A stretch of DNA of 64,000 nucleotides from Chlamydoabsidia padenii (taxonomy: Eukaryota > Mucoromycota > Mucoromycetes > Mucorales > Cunninghamellaceae): NCBI GenBank assembly GCA_025330725.1, contig JAIWND010000039.1:62001-126000 (forward strand), read 5' to 3'. The position numbers and the translations under genes are program-made. Numbering within the stretch: the stretch's first letter is position 1; the number at the start of each line of letters is the position of its first letter. Below the pieces are notes generated by a model that was not told the DNA's origin, did not search any database, and worked only from the letters and a program-made list of their open reading frames with translations. Positions 34,902-47,097 of this stretch are shown piece by piece.

Positions 34902-35790
34902 TGGATCCGAGGGTTTTAATATCGGACAATGGTATTTCACTATTGCTAGATCGACCAAGTAGACATCAACAAGCGGTATTACAGGTGTTAGTTTCAAATT
35001 CCGACATTCATGCTTCTTTTTTTTTTTGTTCATGCAGCAAATGGAACTGAAACAGAACTTGCCAATGTTGTTTATAGCTTGATCAGCTGACATTAAGGTA
35101 TCGCCGTTCTCAGAGCACGAAATTCCCATTCGTGTAGAAAAATATACGATCAAATGAAGCTTGATCAGTATACTTGTCCTATTTGGATATGCTACCACAT
35201 ACGAAATGGTGTCACTACTGCGTACTCGATAATGAAAAGAGAGTATATAAGATGGCAAACCCATGCATTTTCTTCTTCGACTTCTTTTTTGAAAAGTGCT
35301 CAACATGCTCCCGCGAAGTATGTTTTTTTATGGTCGCCGGCCGCCGGCAACAGCAACAACAACAGCAACAACGGCAACGGCATCAATACCAATAACAACG
35401 GTGGTGCAAGTAAAAGGGAAAATAAAGTCATAATTATCTCGAACCTGAATCCTTTGACTAAAAGCATTACCATTTACGACGTATTCATCAAGTAGGGACG
35501 CGTCTTTAACGTCGATCTCAATACCGATGAGCCGACAGATGCGATGGAGCAGCAAATGTCGAAGTCTCGTAAGTAGATAATGAAAACAATCCTTTTTGAA
35601 TGATTCTCCGACTAATTGTTCTTCCTCCTTTCCCTCCCCCCCCCTTTTTTTTTTTAGGTCTATGTCAAAAGACTTTGACATCTCGCACCGAATAACGATT
35701 GATGGTGTAGAATGGGTAGTTTTTAGAATAGATGAATATTTAAATACCCGCTTGCATAATCTTCTTCCCCCTTCCATTACACATAAAGTG
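34902..35790 (+). pseudogene. Broken RRM-domain gene
   Basis: Exon-like pieces in order: VDPRVLISDNGISLLLDR (from 34902), then a piece after the acceptor at about 35038 with an in-frame TGA, then a Gln/Asn-repeat segment at 35345-35400 leading into KVIIISNLNPLTKSITIYDVF, where a TAG (about 35493) replaces the expected aromatic residue before GRVFNVDL. These are RNP2 and the second helix of an RRM; the arrangement resembles the RRM of Set1-type proteins but is too short to be sure. At least two stops interrupt it, so I call it a pseudogene. Confidence 0.5.
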
Positions 35791-36783
35791 TAACCTTTAC
35801 TGTTGCACATCCATCCCTTAACCCTTTATAGAATCATATCAAAAAAATTATATAAACCCCATCATATTTTATTTAATAAAAAAACATAGCCTTTTATATC
35901 ATTTAATTTGCTTCGACCCAATATTACAGATATATCTTTTTCATTGGTGACTGCAATCTTGTGATACGAAAAGTATGGTTTCCCACTGTATGTGACCATC
36001 AATGAGTCCCACTTGGATGCAACTACTTGAGCAAAAGCTCTGCTTTAGTACCTTAGGGTGCTTTCCACTATGTGTAATAACCCAAAGACTCTCTATTAGA
36101 AGCCATAACTATTTTAAAATTCCGCCTATTTGCTCCAAAATTTAAGAGATTTGCTACGGACACGTAGGGATTTCGCACCAAACGTGGAAACAGCTACACT
36201 ATTTACTAATATAACAGGGGTTTAGATGAGGGTACACTCATCCGCAAACGATAAACAATCGGTGGTCAGTGAAGGGGAAAACTAAGTTCCCACATATGTC
36301 GGCAGTTAAATATTGCATGACTTACAGGTTTCATTGTTGTTATTCCTCCTTTCTTTTTCTCTTCTTTTTATCCTTTGTCGATCTATTGATTTTACAATGA
36401 TTGATCCTCTTTTATTTTATGGACTATTTACTTTATTTGGCTCTACCATGGTTGGTGATATATCCCCTTTTTCGAATCCTGCAATCTTTGAAAAAAGTCT
36501 ACGTGCGAAATCCCTACGTGCCCATAGCAAATCCCAAATCACTCGTATGTACTGTGTGCCGGCGTTTGAAACCAGGGACGCATAAACTGCATGAAGAAGG
36601 TAAAATGATTCTTATTTTATTAGGCACAAAAGGATTTATATACAAAGGCAATAAAAAATCTAATATATATATATATATGTGTGTGTGTGTTAAAATGAAA
36701 GGGGGAGTCAACAGAATATAAAAACTATGTAAAGAAGGAATAAATGTACACGTAAAAGAAGAGAAGAGTGTGTGTGCGTCCAT
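35791..36783. other. Spacer with a 390-bp inverted-repeat element
   Basis: Holds the inverted repeat 36146-36535. The rest shows AT-rich 3' sequence, a TA/TG microsatellite at 36662-36690 and no supported gene. Confidence 0.45.
36146..36535. repeat. Inverted-repeat element (possible MITE)
   Basis: A 33-base arm at 36146-36178 (GAGATTTGCTACGG then CACGTAGGGATTTCGCAC) is repeated in inverse orientation at 36503-36535 with three mismatches. The loop between is about 324 bases and non-coding. No clear target duplication was found, so MITE identity is tentative. Confidence 0.55.
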
Positions 36784-37254
36784 CTATTTTGAATCAGAGT
36801 CATTATTTCCAGCTCTAGTGACTCGGTGAGTCAAAGAAGATTGGATATGACCATCTTGATTCTTGTTTGGAGCGCACATCAAAGGCAGCCGTTTACGAGA
36901 GATTTCCACCACCACCCGACGACGATCGACATTATCCCGACACTGTTCATCACAATACCAAGGTTGATCACCAGCCACAAATGCATCCGATAAAACTTGG
37001 TTTTGACCATGGTAACATTTTTGATGATATGATTTGTAACATCCTTCACAACGCACAAGTACATTGGTTGCCCAGGATTCCATACGATGACAAGTAGCGC
37101 AGTAGAATTGAAGAACAGGCCGGTCCCGATGATGAATGGATTCATGGACATACCCTGTCAAATCCAGTCTAGGTAATTTACATGCAAATCCATATCCTTT
37201 ATAATCGCATCCATGTTTACTATAATAAAGTTAGTACATCAACACCCTCCTTTA

Positions 37255-37294
<40 letters not shown>

Positions 37295-38555
37295 AACTTA
37301 CTTGCATAAGGTACGTTTCCCCCAGGGTCCAGGGCGCCAATTAACTCCTTCTGTTGTTCCACAGTATCGACACCAATCCACATTTGATCTCGTTAGTTTT
37401 TGATAAAGAGTAGGGTGGCAAGTAGGACGAGGATCGACTTTTTGCAAATGATCGTGTGATTCGGTCAGAGTGCAAGTCAGTTTCACCTTTTTGTGCTGCT
37501 TCCTTTTCTTGGTTATCGAATGGGTAATTTTCTTGGCGACCTTGGATGATTTCTTTGTGTTGTGTTTTGTGTCGACCATGCATTGTGGTTCCCAAGAAGA
37601 CAACAAATCATTGTCCGATGCATTATCATTGTCCTGAACCGAGATATGCTTGAAACCCGTTTTCATGGTTTGATAATCAATCCTACATTTGAAAAAAATA
37701 AAATCAGTTTCTTTTTGACAAGTCCCGTTTATATTTATATACCTGGATGAATCATTATCGGAAGAGGAGTCATCTTCCCCTGAAGAATCAAAGTGATCCC
37801 AATAGTGTTCATTTGGCGACATGGGAGGCGTTGATTTGGGAGAAGTAACATTAGACCAAGGATGATGATGTTTCTTGATGACAGTTTCTCTTTTACGCTT
37901 CAATACAAAAGATGGTGTCGTGGAGACTTGTTCCAAGTCGAAATCCAAAGCACCAAAGAAAAGTGTCGAATCGTCGTTATGTAACCATGGGTCGTCTTCT
38001 TTGTCAGTTTGTGAAAAGGTGGTGGTGTTATCGTCGTCGTCGAACACTGTTGATAATGACATGGTTGCCAAGGATGTGGTGCATGAAGACACCGAAGAAG
38101 GATGGGCCGACATGGCTGGAGAAAAAAACACATCCTTGACCAGTTGTTTTTGTTGTTCGCCCAAGGTGTCATAGGTGATGGTTGCGTTTTCCAAGGTATG
38201 ATGAATGGGCTGGATCATGATAGGAGATTGAGGCAGGTTGCACTAAGCCAAATGATGGTAGATAATATGAGCGGAGAGGTTAATAAAGTTCATGTTGGTG
38301 CCACAAGTCATGCTCATCAAATGGTGACTGATTCCCTTTATCTTTTTTGTTTTTGTTTTGATTTGTACTAGTTCTTACCTGTGTTTGTAGTAAACTAGAG
38401 AAAGCCAGTTCAGGTAAAAAGGTCATGCCAGATGTTTCGTATGTAGTATAATTCCCAGTGTTATCTTTATTGTAATGTGTTTCTGTGGGGAAACTAACAG
38501 TGTTGGAAGTAGGAGGTAAAGTTGCAAAAGAGGAAGAAGAAGAAGGAATAAACAT
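36784..38555 (-). CDS. GATA-like zinc finger plus PHD finger regulator
   Basis: Exons 38555-38379, 38242-37743, 37682-37302 and 37219-36784 give 497 residues. The N-terminal ~300 residues are Ser/Asp-rich and disordered, with basic clusters (KKITHSITKKRKQHKK). A GATA-type finger follows: CRYCGTTEGVNWRPGPWG then LCNKHGC, spacing CX2C...CX4C, completed across the last intron. Then comes a PHD-like Cys4-His-Cys3 module: FYCATCHRMESW, RCEGCYKSYHQKC, WYCDEQC. This pair suggests a nuclear factor that binds DNA and reads histone tails. The last intron contains a 27-base T run. Confidence 0.85.
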
Positions 38556-39851
38556 ACCAAAGATATAACAAGTAGAAAATAAATATAAATATATATCGAC
38601 AAGTTGAACGTGTTGTAGATTCAATTAGTCGAGTAAGGGGGGGGGAAGAAAGAGAAAAGAAAGAGGGAAAAGTAATAAAAAAAAAAAAAAAAGAGTTTCA
38701 AATACATGGAAATAAATGAATCGGCGCTTTAATACTCAGAACTGAATAATTTTTGGGGGGGGGCCTACTTGAACTAATGAGGGTAAGTGTAACTGTAAAA
38801 GAAGGGGTTGCCGGAGGCGGTGTTCGATATAGTTAATCACAAGCAACACGCATATACCCAGTATTCATTGTGATTCGACTCCATTCATGACTTTGTCAAT
38901 GCTAAAATGACCATGATTCTGAATCTACACTACTATCGAGTACTTTTTATTATCTTGTCAATGGTATCGGGTTCATGAGAAAAGATAGTGTAGATCAGCA
39001 CAAACGAGGTGCATATCCATTCTCCCAACACTTCATTCTCGTGCATTTTCATTCACACAAACACTTTTTTGTTGTAACATTCATTATACTCCGTCACTTT
39101 TTTTTTTTCGTTTCGTTTCTTTATCGTATTTTCTTTGTTAACAAGATGCTTTTTATTTGTACGTATCAACTCGATATAATCCAAACAAGACTCTATTCAA
39201 TGTTGACATGCACACTCATGAACTTGTTTTTATTTTGTTACCTCCTTTCAACAATCATGTAGTGCAAAACTCTAATAAAGGTACTGAAACTATTCTTTAC
39301 TTTATCATTGATTCAAGAAAAGAAATGAACACGGACTCGGGGTTATCATGTCATCACATAACCCGAGAATTTCAAAAAAGTCGGGGGAGCAATTTTGTCG
39401 GAGTTCCTGAATCCCAGTTTAATCATGCATATCCTAAAAGGATACCATGGAAAAAAAAAAGTCGGGGCATGAATGGGAAAGATTACTTGTCCCCCCCCCC
39501 TTTATCTGATAAGATCTTATTTGATTTCAAAAACAAAACATTGCATCCATCACAACTCTGCCTGAATGGTTATGCAATGAGTGCCGGCATAGACTAGATA
39601 GTTGCATCCATTCAGCATGTCATTTTTCAAATCCTAATACCAAGCCACGTTCATGATTATCCACTGTGGGGTCTTTTTCATGCGTCTATCAACCTACACA
39701 CATATTTAACCTGTATAAAAGTAAGACGGCACAAAAGCCGGATTGTTTATTTGTGATATATAAATAAAAAGATGCAATTTATAAAAGAGTGATAATGTAA
39801 AGCCCAAGTATGAATGACTATTATGTTACAGTGGAGGGGGGGGATACTAAT
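38556..39851. other. Intergenic region
   Basis: Homopolymer-rich, with G10 near 38755 and C10 near 39491. A 146-codon plus-strand ORF (39157-39597) has no domain or splice support. Confidence 0.5.
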
Positions 39852-40499
39852 CTATTTTTCTTGGTTCAGGATCCGTACAGCATCTTTTGAGTAGATATAA
39901 CTTGCTCCTGACCAAACCGTCGTCGTTCCTACAAGCCAACTAGAGAAAGAAAGATAAAGTGAGACAAAGAATATCCAAATAATAGTCACTTACTGCATGG
40001 ACGTCATGATTTCTGCTGAAGGTACACCCATACTCATGGCAGTTAAAGAGGATCCCATCAATAAGAGTTGTAGAGCAGTATTGACTTTACTGATCGTGGT
40101 TGGTCGTACTTCTGCTGAAGGTATTGAAAAGTCCCAATAACGGACAAATGTTTTCTATATATATATATATAAAGCAAGGTGAGTATTTTTTTTTTTCAGG
40201 TAGCCATGATCTTACCGGAGCAGGTAGAGAGATATATCGATAGTAAAAGGCTGCCAATACAAGTCCTATATCCCGACCGAGAATAACACCAGCCAAAGGA
40301 ACTACAAGGGAATGATCAAGATTTAGTTTGCAATCACATTGCCACTAACCTCCATTTATTATATCTTACGTGGTATGACCCCTTCCAATCCCAAAGTGAT
40401 GGTCATGATGGTCATCAAAGTCTTGTCTGCAGCTGGATCAATGATACTACCTACTACTGTTTTCAAATTATAACGTCGTGCTATATATCCATCAAGCTA

Positions 40500-40571
<72 letters not shown>

Positions 40572-41179
40572 GAATCAGTTGGTTAGCCATACCCATTTTT
40601 CAATCATTACCATATCTGTAAATCCCGCCAAAGCAAATAGACCCAAAGCAACATCATAATTGTGTTGTGTGATAAGATAGCCAATAAAGGGAGCAGAGAC
40701 AAGTCGGGAGAAGGTCAACATGTTGGGAATAGTGTAAATGTTTTCATGGGTAGGTATAACATCTTTTAGCTAATATATATATATAAAGTGAGTATATCCT
40801 GTACCTTGAAGGAGAGGTTGCCTTACCTTGTTGATGACTTGTTTTGCATTGTCAGTCTTTTGTTTTAGTTTACTTGTCGAGTCATCTGACCTGTTGTTGT
40901 TGGAAGTAGTAAAAAACGTCAAGATTGCTTTTCGGTATGGAGACACATTCTTCAGATGAAGGCAAGATCTATATATAAATTTTTTTAAAAAAAAAAAGTC
41001 GATTAGATCCCTGGTATGACGTTCTTTTGTTTTGTTTTGTTTTTGTTTTGTTACCTTGTTGAAGGAGTAAGAGAGGAAGGGGGAAGATGTTTTAAAGAAG
41101 GGAAACGTGTTAAAGAGGTAAAACAACGATGCCCAAGTTTGGAGGTAGTGTATATACGTAATTGGACCAAAGTCAGCAT
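39852..41179 (-). CDS. CRD1: Cardiolipin synthase, mitochondrial
   Basis: Exons 41179-41055, 40968-40827, 40769-40611, 40496-40370, 40301-40216, 40154-39994 and 39939-39852 give 295 residues. The first ~42 residues (MLTLVQLRIYTTSKLGHR onward) have many Arg/Ser/Thr and no acid: an inner-membrane presequence. The CDP-alcohol phosphotransferase signature is complete: LDGYIARRYNLKTVVG then IIDPAADK (D-G-x2-A-R-x8-G-x3-D-x3-D). NIYTIPNMLTFSRLV precedes it, as in Crd1. The enzyme joins CDP-diacylglycerol and phosphatidylglycerol. Start choice rests on the presequence. Confidence 0.92.
40500..40569 (+). repeat. T17-A53 tract inside a cardiolipin synthase intron
   Basis: Seventeen T followed by 53 A on the plus strand, next to an acceptor on the minus strand. 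In the pre-mRNA this reads U53 then A17, able to pair as a hairpin. Confidence 0.85.
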
Positions 41180-42161
41180 GGATATAAAAACACAAAAAAC
41201 AATAAAGTGTAGGAGACGAAAGAAAGAGGCAAAAAAAAGTTCAGATGAGGCACGTCAAGGATTTTAAAACCCCGAGAAAAAATACTTTTTTTTTTTTGGA
41301 AGGCAGGGATAGTCCGCACTCTCTGTTATAGATCACTCCTGCCAACAAAATACAATAATACGACAACAGCATTGACAATCCTGGGTCAAGTTATCATATT
41401 GACGACTTGTCAATTCTAGAAAGCGGTATTCTACAAGTCTTCAACACATTGGTGGTCACCATTCATTCTTCGACAAGTACGACCTCTTCGCGAACAACAT
41501 AATCGGCGTTGCAAGAAACTAATAATAGAAGTGTCTTCTTTTTTGATAATTTGAGGGGGGGGGGAAAGAACTGGTTTAAAGGTACTAATAACTTGTGTTT
41601 CTTTAAATTAGGGACTTACCAAGGCAAATCTGATTTTACTGTTTCCTCCATCTCCAACAATCGGAGTTTAAATTGATGTTGATGTCAATCATGCACTTGG
41701 GGTAAGAAATTGATGGCGACAAATCAAATAGATTGACTGATCACTTTTTTTTATTAAAAAAAAAAAATGCAAATCATAACATTCAACAATGACTATATAT
41801 GTACTTGGAACAAATGATAAAGGTAAAGTATTGACCATCTTTAACTTCGGGATCTGAAACATTGACAACTATCAATGCACTCATTCACAACAGTGTGTAT
41901 GGAACAAGAACAAATCCCTGGAATATTTGATTTGGAATTCCTCATACTCAAACCTCCTCAAACAATCCAAATGGTAAAAAAAAAAAAAAAAATCAAAATG
42001 GGAAATTCCATAGTCTACATAGAAATTCTGACCCCCTTTAATGATTAGACCGAACACGGGGAACTCAGGGATGATGGAATAAAGCACAATCACTATAAAC
42101 TCTTTTGTCACTCGACCTCTTCTTTTATCATTATTACATTTTTGGTCGTTAGGCTGCGACA
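41180..42161. other. Divergent spacer between CRD1 and the Ser/Thr-rich gene
   Basis: Nearly 1 kb without a supported gene. G9 run near 41556. An acceptor (GTTAG) eight bases before the next ATG suggests a 5'-UTR intron. Confidence 0.45.
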
Positions 42162-43284
42162 ATGGCTTTTGGCACCTTTAGCAAACGAACTCCTAAAACA
42201 ACTAGTCTCAAACAACAATTGAAACGATGGATTGGATGGGGGTCAAAGAAAACACAACAACAACATGTATCATCCACCCTTAACACATTTTTACCTGTCG
42301 TCGACGAGGCAATCTACGATGATATGTCGTCATCATCATCATACCCAAAACCAAGTCAACAAAACAGCTCTACTGCTAGTATCAAGTCTATTCAACAATG
42401 TACTTCTCAGGTGGAGTCTACGAGGGGTATTAACACTCGATCTTGGCAAATGGATGACACGTCTCTCACCAGATCTTGTTCGGTGACATCTTCCTATTAT
42501 GGTACTATCAAGACAGAACCACCCATCATCCTCTTGAATCAGCAAACACTATCAACCACAACTTATGTTGACCCATTGCCCGCCCCTTGTGATACTTCTT
42601 CTTCTGATCTATCCTCTCTCTTGAACTCTGTGCTGGATCACGATACAAACATGAATACTGAAGTAGAGGAAAAGGACAATACATATCTGGTATATGAATG
42701 GCCCTCGGATGACGACGATGAAGGCTGTCAAGACAATTCAACTCCGGTAACGATAGAAACAGATCAACTTGCAACCGAACCACATTCGACACCATCCATG
42801 CATAGATCTACAACATGTTATTTCGAATGTATCTCTAGCCCATCACCACATCATCTGGCGGAAGACCCTGTTGATCAGGATCTGTCAAGCGGTAGTAACT
42901 CTAGCTTTTTCTCGACCAACAGCACCTTTACCATCTCACACAACACTGATGACTCGGCATTACTTTTGGATACCGATGCGCTCTTGCTTGTAACACATGG
43001 AGAGGAATTCCTGAAAAGTCGTGAAAACACCTATTGGGAAGATAATGATAAGCAATCTCTGGCACCCAGTCCTTCCACCCTTAGTGGTCTCACCCTTGTA
43101 AATCGACAAGGTGACAATTCGACATTACTGATACTAAATAAAGTAATTATCAAGAACCAAAATGATGATGATGATGATGATGATAAAGTAAGTGATGATT
43201 ATTGAACCTCAAAATCAACTATATAACTAATCATGTATTTATTAGGAACTCCATCGATTGGTCAATACACACATTTTATTTTGA
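42162..43284 (+). CDS. Unknown Ser/Thr- and Asp-rich protein
   Basis: I do not recognise it. Exon 42162-43187 plus a short exon 43246-43284 gives 354 residues ending ELHRLVNTHILF; the intron has GTAAGT, an ACTAAT-like branch and TTAG. If unspliced the frame stops at 43205 after VSDDY. The N-terminus is basic with KQQLKRWIGWGSKK, possibly an amphipathic membrane- or nucleic-acid-binding helix; the remainder is Ser/Thr/Asp-rich and disordered, with an acidic Asp run near the C-terminus. Many SP/TP sites suggest phosphorylation. Confidence 0.65.
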
Positions 43285-43494
43285 TAGTAAATAGTTTAAA
43301 TAGCATGATGTTTGATATTAATTAATAAATAATAATAATAAAGTAGAATGGTTTATTGAATGTAGATGACGATACAAAACTGTGTGTGTAAAAGGGGTAT
43401 ATGTAAAAGAAGGGTGGCAAACATAGGATAATCTAGTCTACACTATATTTAAAGGATGAGATGTTTACTTGGGAGGTCGAGTACTAGGAAGGCG

Positions 43495-44015
43495 TTATCC
43501 TTGATCGTCGAGACTTGTTCGTTCGAGCCCTTCTTCCATCAAGGCCATTTGTTCCATTGCTATATGTTTTCCACCTTGTCGCCGAATTTGATCTTTTCTT
43601 GATTTCCATGCATAATCCAACCCCAAAGCCATCATCAGTCCTGTCAAGCTACCCAAGACATTGGCCAAGATATCATACCAGTCAAAGGTTCGATACTAAA
43701 AAGAGAGAGAGAGAGAGAGAGAGATTAATGATTAATCTTTATAACTCCCCTCCCCTCTCTTATTATATTTACCGGTAATAGACCTTGAATGAATTCACTT
43801 CCAATTGTCAAGAAGAATAGAATGCTGCCGGTCAAGATTAGATTCCGTTTAAAGGTCAGGTTCCAAAGGTAGTAGAGACAGATGCTGAGAATACAAAAGG
43901 TACCAAAATGAAGTACCTTGTCGTTGATTCGTTCGTGGAGATGAATAGGAGCAAATCCAAGTATTCCCATCAGTATGAGAAGGAAGAAGAGAAGAATCAG
44001 GACCTGAAGCCTCAT
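43495..44015 (-). CDS. VanZ-like small membrane protein
   Basis: Exons 44015-43773 and 43695-43495 give 147 residues with four predicted membrane helices. The VanZ-like pattern is visible: NDKVLHFGTFCILS (helix with His) and FDWYDILANVLGSLTGL near the fourth helix. The family's function in fungi is unknown; bacterial VanZ affects teicoplanin sensitivity. The tail is charged. A Met 39 bases upstream would extend the N-terminus; I chose the inner one because it begins the first helix. Divergent from SEC22 by 155 bases. Confidence 0.82.
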
Positions 44016-44170
44016 ATCCAATTCATGGGGAAAGATGAAAAGAAGAAAAAACATCTTTTTTTTTGGAAAAGGGAAAAAAATTTATATGCCTGTGCGGGAT
44101 TTGAAATTTTCATTTTTTCAATCCTCCTTTTAATGGTGGGGTGGCCCTTTCTTTTCTTTCGTTCAACAAC
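44016..44170. promoter_or_regulatory. Bidirectional promoter, VanZ-like / SEC22
   Basis: 155 bases shared by two divergent genes; CGGGATTTGAA lies in the middle at 44095, about 76-80 bases from each start. Confidence 0.55.
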
Positions 44171-45119
44171 ATGGTCAAAACAACTATTATTGCTCGAGTA
44201 TCAGATGGCTTGCCTTTAGCCGCCAGTATGGATGACGAACAAGTAAGTAAACTACTCTATATAAATATAAAAAAAGGAAAACCACACAGATGAGGATATT
44301 GATAACTAATGAAACGAATACTACGTGTTCTTTTTAGGTTGAAATGGAATTGGCTGAATACAAAGGACAAGCAAAAACCATCTTTAAAAGACTCAACACT
44401 AACTCTGAACCGAGATGCTCTATTGAATCAGGCAACTATATCTTCCAGTAAGTATTTCCCCCTGCCCTCCCCTCAACACTTTGTAATGTATTGACTTTAG
44501 ACTGACTTTATTTTAAATCTAGTTATGTGATTGAAGGTAGTGTATGTTATCTCTGTATTTGTGATAAATCATACCCACGAAAATTGGCTTTTAGCTATCT
44601 TGAAGAACTCGCCAAGGAATTCAATGTGAGTTATGGAAACGAGGTGGACCGACCTGGACTTCGACCTTATGCTTTTGTCAAGTTTGGTAAGAACATGGTA
44701 AATATAAAGGGAAATAGTGTACTAACTAGTAAGAACTTTTTCACTACTACTACAGATACATTTATGCAGAAAACGAAAAAGATTTATCAAGACACTAGAA
44801 CACAAAGTAACTTGACAAAACTTAATGAAGACTTGCAGGATGTAACACGTATTATGACCAAGAACATGGAAGATCTCTTATGGAGAGGTGACAGTTTGGA
44901 TAGTAAGTATTCATTAACATGGAATTTAAAAAGAACTAATCATTTTTATTTTGTATAGAAATGAGTCACATCTCTGGTGAACTCAAGGACAGTGCCAAGA
45001 TGTTCAAGGACAAGGCTCGTCACCTAAATCTTCAAGCTTTGTATCGTAAATATGGTCCTCCTGTTGTTATAGCTCTAGTTATCTTACTTGTCATGTTTAT
45101 TCGTTACAATTACTTTTAA
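44171..45119 (+). CDS. SEC22: R-SNARE Sec22
   Basis: Exons 44171-44242, 44338-44447, 44523-44686, 44756-44902 and 44959-45119 give 217 residues, typical for Sec22. N-terminal longin domain: TTIIARVSDGLPLAASMD, NYIFHYVIEGSVCYL, YPRKLAFSYLEEL. SNARE motif with the central Arg: LNEDLQDVTRIMTKNMEDLLWRG type. C-terminal membrane anchor VVIALVILLVMFIRYNYF. It drives fusion of ER-Golgi vesicles in both directions. Exon joins follow the family throughout. Confidence 0.96.
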
Positions 45120-45266
45120 TAAAAAAAAAAAATGTGGTTGGTGATTCTACATACACCCGCCATTTTTGACAAGGGATTTTTAAAATCCCGACAATAAAAT
45201 CATGCATCTTTTTTTTTTTTTTTTTGGGACTCCCACACTTTTTTATTCTCTCTCTCTCTTTTTCCC

Positions 45267-47097
45267 ATGGACTTTCATGATGGTGATTATTTGGAACAAA
45301 GGAATTCAACCAGTGATGAATCCGAAGACGACAATAGACAACAACCCATCTCTTCTTATGCAAAACACTTGATCAACATGTCTCGATATGAACAACCTAC
45401 TAAACGAAGATTAGAACAAAGAGAACCCACAATGACCTCTTCTTGCTCACCAGACCCACGACAAAAAAGTACTTTTCCTTTGACACCACCCAAACTCTCT
45501 AGTCCGCCTTCGCCACAGGTAATAAATTGATAATAACCTTATTATACTCACTCACATATACTAGTTATTACAGAAACTGACGACGGATATCTGCGAAACC
45601 TACAAAACGTGCGACTCTTCATTTCAGTATGACCCTAAACTGAACCCAAGACGTGTGTTGACTAAACCTGGTACACCTTACAAGAACTCTGGATTCGATA
45701 ATATTCATTCTGATTATATTCTTTATGTGAATGGAATACTTGGTGGAAAGTAATAGTGTATATATATATATATATAAAAGGAGGAAATGAATACTCATCG
45801 TTCTGTTTGTAGATACATAGTACTTGAAATACTAGGATCTGGAACATTTGGTCAAGTGGCAAAATGTAGAAACTCGATCACTGGCGACTTGGTGGCTGTC
45901 AAGGTGATCAAAAATAAACCTGCTTATTTAAAACAAAGTACTATTGAAGTGGAAACTTTGAAACAGGCAAGTCAATGGGAAGTAAAAAAAAAAAAAGAAA
46001 GGAAATTACACATTTGACCTTTTATATATAATAGTTGAACCATGATTGGGATCCTGATGATAAACATCATATATTGCGACTGTTGGATCACTTTATGTAT
46101 AAAAACCACCTTTGTATTGTCTTTGAATTACTTTCTATCAATCTATATGATTTGATCAAACAAAATTCATTTAAAGGACTATCTATCAAATTGATTCAAT
46201 CTTTTATCAAACAAATATTGGACGCCTTGGTGGTATTAAAAAATGCAAATATCATTCATTGTGATCTCAAACCTGAAAACATTTTATTGAAAACGTAAGT
46301 AAATAACATTGTATCATATATACACTAACTCTCTCTCTTTCTAGGATGGAATCACCTGTCATCAAGGTGATTGACTTTGGATCAGCCTGTAAAGAAACAA
46401 ATCAATTATACTCTTATATCCAATCAAGGTTTTATCGGTCACCAGAAGTACTTCTTGGACTGGATTATTCCTTTGCCATTGATATGTGGTCTTTTGGTTG
46501 TATCACTGTCGAATTATTCCTTGGTTTACCCATGTTTCCTGGCACATCCGAATATAATCAAATATCAAGAATCATTGATACATTTGGGTAGGCAGATTCA
46601 TTCTAGTAGGACTTTATATAACTCAACATCCTCTTTCTCTCTTTTAGTCTACCACCAACATTTATGATTGAAAAAGGGAAAAACGCAGCAAAATACTTTA
46701 ATCATGGTGACGATGGACAATATACATTCAAGTCAAGGAAACAGTATTCAACCGAACAAAACAAGTATGAAAACCAAGGAAAGCAATATTTTGGTACTAC
46801 TCAATTAGATTCTCTCATCTTGGATTTCCCTCGTTCGAAAAAGGAAACGTCTGGTAAGGAGGAGGAGGGAGTGGAATTGATGATGGACATAATTGACATA
46901 TCCATTTTATTCTACTAGAAATGGAAAATAGGGCACTTTTATTGGACTTTGTGAAATCCATCTTGTGTTTTGATCCCAATCAACGACTGACACCACAAGA
47001 AGCTTTGATGCATCCTTTCCTATGCAAACCGATGACTCAAGAAAACAGTAAATGTATTGAAAAACAATCCAAAAATAAACTAGTCCTACCAAATTGA
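45267..47097 (+). CDS. YAK1: DYRK-family protein kinase (Yak1-like)
   Basis: Exons 45267-45518, 45574-45749, 45813-45966, 46035-46294, 46345-46587, 46648-46853 and 46919-47097 give 489 residues. Kinase motifs: LGSGTFGQVAKC, VAVKVIKN, HCDLKPENILL, VIDFGSAC, the DYRK activation loop YSYIQSRFYRSPE (second Tyr autophosphorylated) and DMWSFGCI. The segment SDYILYVNGILGGKY before the lobe is typical of Yak1. The N-terminal ~85 residues are disordered with SP/TP sites. Yak1 restrains growth under nutrient stress downstream of PKA/TOR. Intron 3 uses a GC donor. Shorter than yeast Yak1. Confidence 0.93.

Noticed and set aside
39157..39597. 146-codon plus-strand ORF
   Set aside because: Composition-driven, no domain or splice context, and runs through a C homopolymer.
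43188..43205. Stop at 43205 as the certain end of the Ser/Thr-rich protein
   Set aside because: A GTAAGT donor precedes it and a phase-matched exon follows, so the spliced end at 43284 is preferred.
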